Source: Sporosarcina sp. 6E9 (lineage in GTDB: Bacteria > Bacillota > Bacilli > Bacillales_A > Planococcaceae). From it: 64,000 bases of DNA. The position numbers and the translations under genes were made by a program. The notes below the pieces were generated by a model. It ran no database searches. It worked only from the letters and a program-made list of their open reading frames with translations, and was not told the origin of the DNA. Shown here in pieces: positions 25,023 to 33,434 of this stretch (position 1 is its first letter; each line of letters begins with the position of its first letter). The stretch is taken from positions 186,001-250,000 of the forward strand of contig NZ_JAGEMN010000002.1 of the NCBI RefSeq assembly GCF_017921835.1, written 5' to 3'.

Positions 25023-25283
25023 CTACAAAAATAAGTTTGGATTTTTTGCTATTAACCTATTTAATGATTCTACTCTTGAAATGAAATTATCTAATGCTTC
25101 TTCTTGAGTTTTAAACTTCTTAATCCCCGCTGGAGTTCCACGCTCCGATGTCGCAAACACTTCGTAATCAGATCCATTTTTTATAATTCCAACATTATTC
25201 GGCTCATAATTTGGTGCTTCAAAAAGTTTATAATTTGTTAGTCCTTTTTCAACAAGAATTCTTTTCACTTCTTCGTATTTCAT
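25023..25283 (-). CDS. Candidate immunity protein for the TNT toxin (Imm59-like)
   Basis: An 86-residue soluble protein (EEVKRILVEKGLTNYKLFEA; AGIKKFKTQEEALDNFISRV), starting 11 bases after the TNT toxin stop, with AGGAGG in front of the ATG. The alpha-beta pattern and the EEALDNFI helix resemble small immunity families such as Imm59; this family name is from memory and tentative. It is expected to bind and block the toxin's NAD-degrading domain in the cytoplasm. Confidence 0.65.
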   Translation of the reverse strand: MKYEEVKRILVEKGLTNYKLFEAPNYEPNNVGIIKNGSDYEVFATSERGTPAGIKKFKTQEEALDNFISRVESLNRLIAKNPNLFL

Positions 25284-25294
25284 TGAATGTCCTC

Positions 25295-27160
25295 CTAAAG
25301 TGATTTTAATAACCCCAGACCCTCTAACATACTTGTTGGTAAAGGTAATTGATATTGAATTCCTCCACCTACAGCACCGAACCCTGGTGCAATTTCTCCT
25401 TTTTGTATCTTCAGGTCATCGAATGATAAACCCCAAAAATTCATATAGTCATCAATGTCATTCCGAAGTTCAATCCTCGGACTCGCATCATAATAACTTT
25501 TTATGTTGCTAAAATCTCCTGTAATTTCATATTGATGGTATTTAGAAGCGTCTTCTATATATGGCAAGGAGCGCTGGTCATATGAAAATGGAGTACCACC
25601 ATCAACTGGTGAGGTAAATCTGCCATCAGATGGACCATATCTATCAATAACTTCCCCAACTTTTGGAACGTATGAATCCTTAATTGGTTCACTTAATTTA
25701 TCTAGTTTAAACCCGTCGTTAGGCACTTGAGACCAATCTATTTTACCATCAGATGTTAAAACTCTCGAATCCTTCGGAACTTGTACTTCGACAGGCCATT
25801 TTCCTGTTTTTACATATTCATCTGCTAATTTAGCGTCAATATTCTTTAAATAGTTATGCAAGTCCGTACTAGAGCATTTTGTTTGTTTCAACAGATCATC
25901 CAAATGCCTCCCAGTTCCGCTTCCTACCTTACCATCAACATTCAAGCCCTCAATCTTGCGTAACTTATCCTTTATGGCATTCTCCAAGAAATGCGTGTTC
26001 TCAGCGGGAATATGCACGGTACCGAGTTGGTCTGTTGCTAGTCCCATTTGGCGGTTCGGGAAAATGTTTTTGACAGCGGTTACGCTGGTATCTGCTAGTT
26101 TTCCAGCATCTACCCCACGTTTTAACAATTGGACTTGCACTTCTTTGGATGTATCTTTTATCGCTGCTCCCGCACTTTTCAAACGTGTAGTCGCTTGTTT
26201 CCCCGCAGTTACGACCATGTCATCCACATGTTTCAGGCTAGTTTGGAGACTGGCTTTCACACTGGACTTTACCCCCAGCTGTCCAAGGTCTCCACCTAGG
26301 TTGGCGGTTCTAACTGCACCACTAAATCGTTTAATTCCCACAGCCCCGGGAACAAGATCTAACGGACTGAGCGCACCCCTTAACCAACGTTCTGTTGTTC
26401 CTAACTCTCGACCAGATACCCAGTCTTCCCCGGATATGGCGGATTTCAATTCTAATGAACCATACACTGCGCCCAAAGCCAATCCAGCTGGCGGACAAAC
26501 GATTGCGACGCCTACAATGACTACGAGTGCCGCAATATTTACCCAAAACTCTTTGTTTTCTTGTGTGTCCCGAATTGATTCATAGCCAAAAGCTCGCGTG
26601 TTTAATATTCCCATTTGGTACTCTTCTCGCGTGATATCCTGATCAGCATTCAGTTGTTTCCACGCTTCGTATTCCAATTTCATTTGTTCAGCGTAAAAGC
26701 TATCACCACTAAACAAATCATCCAAACCAACCTCTGTTTTGAGTACTTCCGTTGATTCATACGAGCCTGGAAGATGAACGATTTTCGTGACACCAATTCG
26801 ATTTTTTGTCTTGTAATTCGAAATGGATAATTGCTGCACTTCTGCAACGAACGCGTCAATATCTTCATAGAACGGCTGATCAATTGTCCGGTCAACGATA
26901 TCGCCGACCTTCCCGGTAAACCGATGCAGGACCTTAAAATCTTCAAATAAACTTTGATAGGTTTTTGCCCTATCCGTATGTTTGAATGATATGACGCCGT
27001 CACTGTCATATTTTGCGATCGCCGATTCAGCGTCCTCTAAATTGGAACTAATATCTTTTAAATCGTCAATCATACCTTTTCCATACACGCCTAGCCCAAT
27101 AAGATTACCGATACTTGATTTCATCTTTTCCCAGTCTGCCGGGACATATTTTACATCCAT
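25295..27160 (-). CDS. Type VII polymorphic toxin 1 with C-terminal TNT (NAD+ glycohydrolase-type) domain
   Basis: A 621-residue protein. It has a helical N-terminal export region, a hydrophobic stretch at about residues 200-235, a pre-toxin TG-like segment (GTTERWLRGALSPLDLVPGA, about 250-270), a linker, and a C-terminal domain from about 500. That domain has EVIDRYGPSDGRFTSPVDGG, then FSYDQRSLPYIED and YHQYEITG, ending in a Gly-rich GFGAVGGGIQYQLPLP. The RYG..GRF, R-S-L-P and YEI elements are those of TNT domains, which hydrolyse NAD+. It starts 4 bases after the partner gene; the GTG at 27163 directly before the ATG is an alternative start. It is downstream of essC and the small type VII genes and followed by a small immunity candidate. 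Confidence 0.85.
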   Translation of the reverse strand: MDVKYVPADWEKMKSSIGNLIGLGVYGKGMIDDLKDISSNLEDAESAIAKYDSDGVISFKHTDRAKTYQSLFEDFKVLHRFTGKVGDIVDRTIDQPFYEDIDAFVAEVQQLSISNYKTKNRIGVTKIVHLPGSYESTEVLKTEVGLDDLFSGDSFYAEQMKLEYEAWKQLNADQDITREEYQMGILNTRAFGYESIRDTQENKEFWVNIAALVVIVGVAIVCPPAGLALGAVYGSLELKSAISGEDWVSGRELGTTERWLRGALSPLDLVPGAVGIKRFSGAVRTANLGGDLGQLGVKSSVKASLQTSLKHVDDMVVTAGKQATTRLKSAGAAIKDTSKEVQVQLLKRGVDAGKLADTSVTAVKNIFPNRQMGLATDQLGTVHIPAENTHFLENAIKDKLRKIEGLNVDGKVGSGTGRHLDDLLKQTKCSSTDLHNYLKNIDAKLADEYVKTGKWPVEVQVPKDSRVLTSDGKIDWSQVPNDGFKLDKLSEPIKDSYVPKVGEVIDRYGPSDGRFTSPVDGGTPFSYDQRSLPYIEDASKYHQYEITGDFSNIKSYYDASPRIELRNDIDDYMNFWGLSFDDLKIQKGEIAPGFGAVGGGIQYQLPLPTSMLEGLGLLKSL

Positions 27161-27184
27161 CACATCACAGCTCCAGTTTAGCGA
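25930..27184 (-). repeat. Copy 1 of the toxin N-terminal module repeat
   Basis: Partner of 22262-23520. It runs from the last codons of the partner gene to about codon 410 of toxin 1. The two copies are nearly identical at the DNA level, with scattered substitutions. Confidence 0.9.
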
Positions 27185-27503
27185 AGATTTGTTGGGCTAT
27201 AGCGGCGTCAGCCTCCATCATCGTATTCAATATATCAATGACCAATGTCTGGGCACGAACATAATTATCTTGAAGATCCATCACTTTTGCATTTGCTTCT
27301 GCGTATACTTCCATAGCTTTTTTAGCTTTTCCCTCAGAATAATATTTTATCTGTCCTAATTTTTCTGTATTAGGTGTCACATTACTTTCCAATTCAGTAA
27401 TAATCTCTTGCAGATAATTAAAGATTGTAATCATCTCATCAGAATTGATGTTAATTAATGAGGATGAGCCGCCTCCGTTACTCATAACCATTGCATTAGC
27501 CAT
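27165..27503 (-). CDS. Small helical type VII partner protein of the toxin
   Basis: A 112-residue, mostly helical protein: SDEMITIFNYLQEIITELES, then YYSEGKAKKAMEVYAEANAK, then a long C-terminal helix. The YSEG turn between two helices resembles the WXG hairpin of ESX proteins without the tryptophan. The start at 27503 follows AAGGAGG; the longer frame to 27542 runs into the upstream gene. It is immediately before toxin 1, so it probably pairs with the toxin N-terminus for export. Confidence 0.75.
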   Translation of the reverse strand: MANAMVMSNGGGSSSLININSDEMITIFNYLQEIITELESNVTPNTEKLGQIKYYSEGKAKKAMEVYAEANAKVMDLQDNYVRAQTLVIDILNTMMEADAAIAQQIFAKLEL

Positions 27504-27504
27504 A

Positions 27505-28203
27505 TTATCGTGCCTCCTTGTAAGGGAATTCCATCTCATCAAATAATATTTTCAAAAACCAATACTGACTTGCATGATAATAGTTTTTATTAACGGGATC
27601 TACCATAATTAACTTTTCATTTTTCGTGAAGATAAGCCATTGCTGATAATAAGCTGGATTGGAGATGTCTCTAGGTTCCTCGTCTAAATGAAAATACTCC
27701 AGATTCATGAACATACTTTCCGGTTCAAATTTCTCTATTTCTCGCCTTTCATGATTGGACAGCTTTTCTTTCAAAAAAGACTTTTCTACTTCTTCAGGTT
27801 CTCTAAGTACAACAGGAAACTTTTCACCCAACATGCTTAACACAAGTGCTTTTGAGACAACGAATAATTGATAAGTTCTGTTTTCCTCTAATTCTAATAA
27901 AACAATCAACTCATCAACATCCTGTTCTCGAAACGCAAACATTAAGTTATTAATCCGCACATATTTTTTGCTTTGATGGTAATACTCAATTGCCTGAATA
28001 ACTGGTGCCCCGCCGTCTGTTATTTTTCCATCCGCGGATAATATTCCTTTTTCTATTAATCGGTTATGCGCTTCTTCGAATACCTCTTCACCTTTTAATT
28101 GAAATACTTGTTTCTCAGGCAATCCGAAAAGTACATTCCCCCCAAATGCTGCAGCGAGTAAATATAATTCAACTACGTTAAACGTATCCGTTGACGTTTG
28201 CAT
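27505..28203 (-). CDS. Type VII-associated protein, possible DUF5081/EspG-like chaperone
   Basis: A 232-residue soluble protein (NVVELYLLAAAFGGNVLFGL; ERREIEKFEPESMFMNLEYF; YHASQYWFLKILFDEMEF). In length and order (after the ESX-like gene, before the toxin partner) it matches proteins of other type VIIb loci annotated as DUF5081; some such proteins are thought to be EspG-like chaperones. The family assignment is tentative. The start overlaps the previous stop (TAATG), indicating coupling. Confidence 0.6.
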   Translation of the reverse strand: MQTSTDTFNVVELYLLAAAFGGNVLFGLPEKQVFQLKGEEVFEEAHNRLIEKGILSADGKITDGGAPVIQAIEYYHQSKKYVRINNLMFAFREQDVDELIVLLELEENRTYQLFVVSKALVLSMLGEKFPVVLREPEEVEKSFLKEKLSNHERREIEKFEPESMFMNLEYFHLDEEPRDISNPAYYQQWLIFTKNEKLIMVDPVNKNYYHASQYWFLKILFDEMEFPYKEAR

Positions 28204-28502
28204 TATAAATTTCTCACTTCCTGTACGGCACTATCCCGTTTAAAATCGTCGACATAGCGCTCTAAGTTATTTAATGCTTTTGTTTGTTTTTCAACTGCGG
28301 AAGTTATGTCCTTATGATACAGTTGAATAATTTCTAGGTAAGTTAAAAAATTATCCCTGGATTTTCCGCTCCATTTGGCGGAGTGGACGTAACCAGCAAG
28401 TTTTTCACAACTTTCATAAGTCTTTTTCACAGAGGCTTCTATTGCTTTCGCCGCAACCTGTGCTTCATTTAATTTAGCGCCATCTATTTTAACGGCCTCC
28501 AT
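28203..28502 (-). CDS. WXG100-like protein
   Basis: A 99-residue helical hairpin: helix KLNEAQVAAKAIEASVKKTY, turn SAKWSGKSRDNF with the W-S-G motif, and a second helix (KQTKALNNLERYVDDFKRD). This is the WXG100 fold of ESX substrates. RBS GAGAGGAG precedes the ATG. It overlaps the gene before it by 14 bases and is separate from the esxA gene at the start of the locus. Confidence 0.82.
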   Translation of the reverse strand: MEAVKIDGAKLNEAQVAAKAIEASVKKTYESCEKLAGYVHSAKWSGKSRDNFLTYLEIIQLYHKDITSAVEKQTKALNNLERYVDDFKRDSAVQEVRNL

Positions 28503-28875
28503 CGCGTCGCTCCTCTCTTTCTTTACGTTCTTTTTCCGCCTTTGCTTCGGCTTCTCTGATAGCTAGATTCTTATAATATACATACCGCTGATAGGCTTGG
28601 TTACTAGCACTATTTAGTTCACTTCTTTTTTGTTTTTCTTCGCTAAAGTGTTTATTTAACTTTCTATTCAATTCCTCGCGTTTTGGATCAAAATCATTCG
28701 ATGGTATTTTGAAATTAGATAGACTTGGAACAGAGCTAATATAACTTGAATAGGAGGATTCAGCTTGAGCAACCTTTTTATTATGTTCCTTTAACGCATC
28801 TTGCAAGCTTTTGTATAAATCGTAATAGTTATCTCTTTTCTTCTCAGTTTCCGTTCTAAAAAGCCAACTGAACAC
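28489..28875 (-). CDS. Small coiled-coil protein of the type VII locus
   Basis: A 128-residue, highly charged helical protein with GTG start (FSWLFRTETEKKRDNYYDL at the start; AIREAEAKAEKERKEREERR at the end). Two long helices are separated by a short Pro/Ser turn (SSVPSLSNFKIPSNDFDP). No membrane segment. It follows essC by 24 bases and belongs to the effector-side genes. The family is not recognised; a helper of effector export is likely from position. Confidence 0.65.
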   Translation of the reverse strand: MFSWLFRTETEKKRDNYYDLYKSLQDALKEHNKKVAQAESSYSSYISSVPSLSNFKIPSNDFDPKREELNRKLNKHFSEEKQKRSELNSASNQAYQRYVYYKNLAIREAEAKAEKERKEREERRDGGR

Positions 28876-28899
28876 AAGTGCTCACTTCTTTCTTTCAAA

Positions 28900-31800
28900 T
28901 TAAAATGGCGCTACAATTTTAATTTCCTCTGCATTTCCATGTTTAATGTAATAGGCTTCATATGGTTCTAAGTGTTTCTCTTTGTACGATCGATTCATCA
29001 CTTCTAGTATGTTTTGATCCGCAATTCTACCAATTAACACACCAACTTTTTGTTTTTTCAACACCGTTGAAATATCATCGTATAGTCTATCGATTGCACC
29101 ATGCGCAGCACCTATAACAAAGTAAATGCCCATTCTTGCTCCACCTTCAATTAACTTCGCTAATGTTTCTTGACTTGTAAGTGAGACTTCGTCAATGACA
29201 AACGAGACATCCGTAATAAAAGTAATCATTGGGCGTACTTCTTTTAGAAAATCATTGATGGTTGCGTGACCGTCAGTTGCTGCCTGAACTTCGCGAAATG
29301 CATCTTCTCTCGTTTCAAAAAGATTTTGTAACCGTTCTAAGAAAACATCTATTTCTCCACTATCTTTTGCATATAAATCCACATTCTCTTTAAATGCGCC
29401 AAATCTTGTTGATGCATTATCAATCAGGCCTATGTCAATAAGTTCGTTACTGGCGATACTTCCAATGAGTGTTACAAAAGTGTTTTCAACAGTATCGAGT
29501 AAATCGCCTAATATTAATGTAGTTTGATCTTTTACAACACTTAGCTCGACCGGCTCTACATCTTCCATATCCACCGCAAATGGGATTCCACCACTTGCAA
29601 TCATCGCTTTTGTCTTCTGCTTTTCCATAAATTCAGTGAAGGAGATAATCTCAGGTACCATCGGAATTGGTAATGGTAATTTGCCTTTCCAAGCGCTTAC
29701 CATCTCCCTGCTTTCGCGTTGAATTTCTTCAATAATTTCTAAAGTTTCCTCGCCTTTTACAGGTAATGCTGTTTGAAAAACTGTCGGTTGTTCGATTTTT
29801 ACTAATCCCCGTCCCGGTACTTCTTCAATCGTTAATGAGGTTCTACCAACTATGCTTCTCGGTTCCGTTTCATCAATCATGTAGAGTGAAATTTGATTTT
29901 TTATATTTGAAAGCAATGGGAGTCGCATCGCATTTTGACGACCTGCACTAATTGACAAATGGATGCCGACACTTCCACCTTCTCTAGCGATTTGAGCGGT
30001 AATTTGTTCGAATTCTTCATTAAACGAGGCATCTCTCGCTGAATCTATCGTATCGATGATTAACAATATGGTCGGAACTTCTTCTCCACTTGCACGCTCA
30101 TACATATGAATGTTTGCTACACCATATTGACTTAGTTTTTGCTTCCGTTCTTTTAAATCTTTTCCTAAGCGACGAATCAGTTTTCTCAATTTAACTTCTT
30201 CATCTACCATTATCGTATCAGCAACATGCGGTAAATCTTTTAACGGAAGCAATCCGTTTGTGCCTAAATCGATTAAATAAATATGTAATCTCTCTGGGCT
30301 GTGTTGTCTTGCTAAATCCATCGTAATTGACTGAAGGAAGGTTGACTTTCCGAATCCTGGGCTTGCAAATACCGCCAAATGACCGTCTTTAGAAAAGTTT
30401 ATGGAAAGTGGTTCTTGTGCTTGCATTTCCGGTATGTCTAGTAATCCTATTGTTGCATCAAGCGGTTTTTTCTCCTCGTACCAAGCCGTCACATAACTGA
30501 CCTCGTGCAAGTCTGGAAGAAAGATTTTTTCTTCCAATGGAGGTAACCAAGGTTTCGGTAGCTGCTCAATTTTCTGTGCCGTTGTATATTGGTCGATATA
30601 GTCAATGACAGCATCAAGCTCTGTTGGAATCATTTCAATTTCTTTTTTATTCCCAAAACCACTTAAGTCTTCTGACAAAATATCATATTGACCCAAATCA
30701 TTAATGGCGTAGACAGTTGTATCTACTAACTCTTGGTCTTCTTTTTCAGGAATATAATCTGCCCCGCTCCATGCGCTTTGAAATAGTTCATAGATTTCGT
30801 TATTCCCGACTTGTAAATAGGCCCGGCCAGGCAATGTAATTTCTGCTGCATCGGGTGTTTTTAATATTTCATTGGAGTCGCTCGCGTCTTGAACTTTAAG
30901 TGCCAGTTTGAACTTAGAGTTCGACCATATTTGGTCATCGACGACACCGCTTGGCTTTTGTGTCGCTAGAATTAAGTGAATCCCAAGTGAACGACCAATA
31001 CGGGCTGTTGAGACAAGCTCTTTCATGAAATCGGGTTGCTCTGATTTAAGTTCGGCGAATTCATCGGAGATTAAAAATAAATGCGGCATTGGTTCGCTCG
31101 CTTCGCCTTGTTTAAAGAGCTTCTGGTATTGATTGATATGGTTGACGTCATGTTCTCCAAATAGGCGTTGTCGCTTTTGCAATTCCGCTTTAATAGACGC
31201 TAATGCACGCATCGATTGTGCGCCGTCCAGGTTCGTAATCGTTCCCATTAAATGCGGTAAATCTTTAAATAAGTTCGCCATTCCGCCGCCTTTATAGTCA
31301 ATAAGGAGAAACCCGACTTCATAAGGGTGGAAGTTCACCGCGAGAGAAATAATATAACTTTGAATGATTTCTGATTTACCGGATCCAGTTGTCCCTGCCA
31401 CCAAACCATGTGGTCCATGGGCTTTTTCGTGTAAATTCAAGTTGACAAGATCATTTTTTCCGCGTAACCCTAATGGAACCGCTAGACTTTTATAGGTTTC
31501 GTTTCGTGCCCAGCGCACGGCTAGTCCAAGTTCTTCTACTTTTTCTACGCCGTACATTTCAAGGAATGTCACGCTTTCTGGAATCGAGTTTTTCAGGCTT
31601 TGTAAATGATTCAGCGGTGCTAATGCTCTTGAAACGTCTTCTTTATTGAAACCTGTAGGAAAATGGTCGAGCGTGAAATTACGATTGACGAGTTCGGCTT
31701 GTTCTAAAATGATATTCCCGTTTTTCGCATCACGAATATCGATCACGGTCTTCACATGCTCCGGCAGTGATTGCATTACTTCTTGAACAAACACCAGTGA

Positions 31801-33408
31801 AACACCAAGTTCGGTCGGGTCTTCATTGAAAAACTCCATGACAATATGATCTAATATCATTTTTTCATCTGTTATCAAGACTACATAATGAGGTGAAAAA
31901 TACATTTTTTCGTTTTTATTCCCTTTTTCATCAATGCCTTGCTTTCGTTCTTTCAGGATTTGATAGAATGAGTTTAGTACTTGATCACGGGAACGTTCAT
32001 GGTAAACAAATCCTCGAACATTAGTCGCCTGAATGCTTGCATGAGGCAACCAGCGCATCCAATCCCATTCCGCCTTCTCTTCTTCTGGAAATATCGTGAT
32101 GAATTGTAGGTCGTGGTAACTATGGAATAACGCCGTTTGCATAACCAATAATTGTAATTGTTCCAATACAAGACCGCGTTGGCCGATATAACCAACCGGA
32201 CCATTCACTAAATCCGTCACGATGGGAACATCTACTAATCTCAAATATTGCGAACGAAGATCACGTGCCGCATCCACCAGTTCATCTTTTTCTAGCGTAA
32301 ATTCCTCATCACTGAAATCGAGTTCAAAACTCGAATCGATTTGACCTAAACCCACACGATACGTTAAAAAATCATGATGAAACATTGTCTTTTCATACGT
32401 TCGCGCATGGACGCTTAATGCCATGTCTCGTATTTTTTCGATTTTAGGATAGTGATAGTTCAGCGCGTGACGTTGCTCTTCACTCGCGCTATATAATTCC
32501 TTTGTTTTTGTCTTTATATATTCACGGTATTTAACATCGCGTTCCTTTGTATCGATACGGTATTGTTTCAAACTTTTCACATAGGCCATTATTGAATAAA
32601 TGACCGTAACGACCGTCATCGAAAGCATAACCAGTATAAAAATTCCATTCGCTCTAAAAAACGACACAAGTATCATTGCAGCGATCATAACAAGTGGCGG
32701 AACAATCATGCGTCCAAGCTGTTCACTCGGCTTGGACGGCTTGCTAGACGGTTTTGCAATAGCGATTTTCTCTTCAGGCTCACGGTATATAATCCGCGGA
32801 GAGCGATGAAAATCGGGATAATCCTCACCAAACTCGTTTGCTTTTTCCATCAGTCGGGCTAATTTTGTTGTCACGTGATTTTCGCCTGCAAGAAATTGTA
32901 TGTCATCGCTACCGATTTGAATGAGCACACCATCTACATAAAGCTGGTCGCCTGGTTCAAGCATCACACTTCCAATTACAAGAGAGTGGTTATGATATAC
33001 TCGGCCGCTGAATACTTTTAGTTCATATGCCTCTTCAAGTTGTGTACGACTGAATAAGAAATCGACAGTGCTGTTCTGGATTTTCACTTCATCATAATCA
33101 TTTGGACCGAACGTTAAATTATAAGTTGAAGCAATGTCATAAATTGCCCACTCATTTGCTTCAAGTAAATAAAAGTTCATATCATAACTTGAAACATCTT
33201 TTGTTACCTGGTCGTTCGGCTTCAATAGTTCTTCTCCAAGAAAACAAGATTCCCCGTCCCATTTTATCGAAAGTTGAGTTTCCATACCTAAAAAGGTCAC
33301 AGTGTCGGACCAATTACCGCCAACTGTCACCGACTTTGATTCGCCTGATGGCAGTTGGATTTTATGAAGTTCTTTTTTATAGTTAAGCATTAATATGTGT
33401 TGTGCCAT
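28900..33408 (-). CDS. essC: Type VIIb secretion ATPase EssC/YukB
   Basis: Motor of the secretion system, 1502 residues. The N-terminus has tandem FHA-like domains (about 1-190). Two membrane helices lie at about 230-280. Three FtsK/SpoIIIE-type domains follow: D1 with GTTGSGKS near residue 671, D2 with SPGFGKST near 1018, and a degenerate D3 around 1300 (GDLLDTVENTFVT in place of Walker A). The start at 33408 follows GAGGAGG; an in-frame start 27 bases earlier is in front of that site. The gene order essB-essC-small genes-toxin is typical; in Staphylococcus the EssC C-terminus varies together with the effectors downstream. Confidence 0.96.
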   Translation of the reverse strand: MAQHILMLNYKKELHKIQLPSGESKSVTVGGNWSDTVTFLGMETQLSIKWDGESCFLGEELLKPNDQVTKDVSSYDMNFYLLEANEWAIYDIASTYNLTFGPNDYDEVKIQNSTVDFLFSRTQLEEAYELKVFSGRVYHNHSLVIGSVMLEPGDQLYVDGVLIQIGSDDIQFLAGENHVTTKLARLMEKANEFGEDYPDFHRSPRIIYREPEEKIAIAKPSSKPSKPSEQLGRMIVPPLVMIAAMILVSFFRANGIFILVMLSMTVVTVIYSIMAYVKSLKQYRIDTKERDVKYREYIKTKTKELYSASEEQRHALNYHYPKIEKIRDMALSVHARTYEKTMFHHDFLTYRVGLGQIDSSFELDFSDEEFTLEKDELVDAARDLRSQYLRLVDVPIVTDLVNGPVGYIGQRGLVLEQLQLLVMQTALFHSYHDLQFITIFPEEEKAEWDWMRWLPHASIQATNVRGFVYHERSRDQVLNSFYQILKERKQGIDEKGNKNEKMYFSPHYVVLITDEKMILDHIVMEFFNEDPTELGVSLVFVQEVMQSLPEHVKTVIDIRDAKNGNIILEQAELVNRNFTLDHFPTGFNKEDVSRALAPLNHLQSLKNSIPESVTFLEMYGVEKVEELGLAVRWARNETYKSLAVPLGLRGKNDLVNLNLHEKAHGPHGLVAGTTGSGKSEIIQSYIISLAVNFHPYEVGFLLIDYKGGGMANLFKDLPHLMGTITNLDGAQSMRALASIKAELQKRQRLFGEHDVNHINQYQKLFKQGEASEPMPHLFLISDEFAELKSEQPDFMKELVSTARIGRSLGIHLILATQKPSGVVDDQIWSNSKFKLALKVQDASDSNEILKTPDAAEITLPGRAYLQVGNNEIYELFQSAWSGADYIPEKEDQELVDTTVYAINDLGQYDILSEDLSGFGNKKEIEMIPTELDAVIDYIDQYTTAQKIEQLPKPWLPPLEEKIFLPDLHEVSYVTAWYEEKKPLDATIGLLDIPEMQAQEPLSINFSKDGHLAVFASPGFGKSTFLQSITMDLARQHSPERLHIYLIDLGTNGLLPLKDLPHVADTIMVDEEVKLRKLIRRLGKDLKERKQKLSQYGVANIHMYERASGEEVPTILLIIDTIDSARDASFNEEFEQITAQIAREGGSVGIHLSISAGRQNAMRLPLLSNIKNQISLYMIDETEPRSIVGRTSLTIEEVPGRGLVKIEQPTVFQTALPVKGEETLEIIEEIQRESREMVSAWKGKLPLPIPMVPEIISFTEFMEKQKTKAMIASGGIPFAVDMEDVEPVELSVVKDQTTLILGDLLDTVENTFVTLIGSIASNELIDIGLIDNASTRFGAFKENVDLYAKDSGEIDVFLERLQNLFETREDAFREVQAATDGHATINDFLKEVRPMITFITDVSFVIDEVSLTSQETLAKLIEGGARMGIYFVIGAAHGAIDRLYDDISTVLKKQKVGVLIGRIADQNILEVMNRSYKEKHLEPYEAYYIKHGNAEEIKIVAPF

Positions 33409-33434
33409 CTTGCTCTTCCTCCTCAACCAAATCA

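Noticed and set aside
21754-27160. CRISPR or tandem array
   Set aside because: The only repeats are the two long toxin modules; there are no short regular repeats with spacers.
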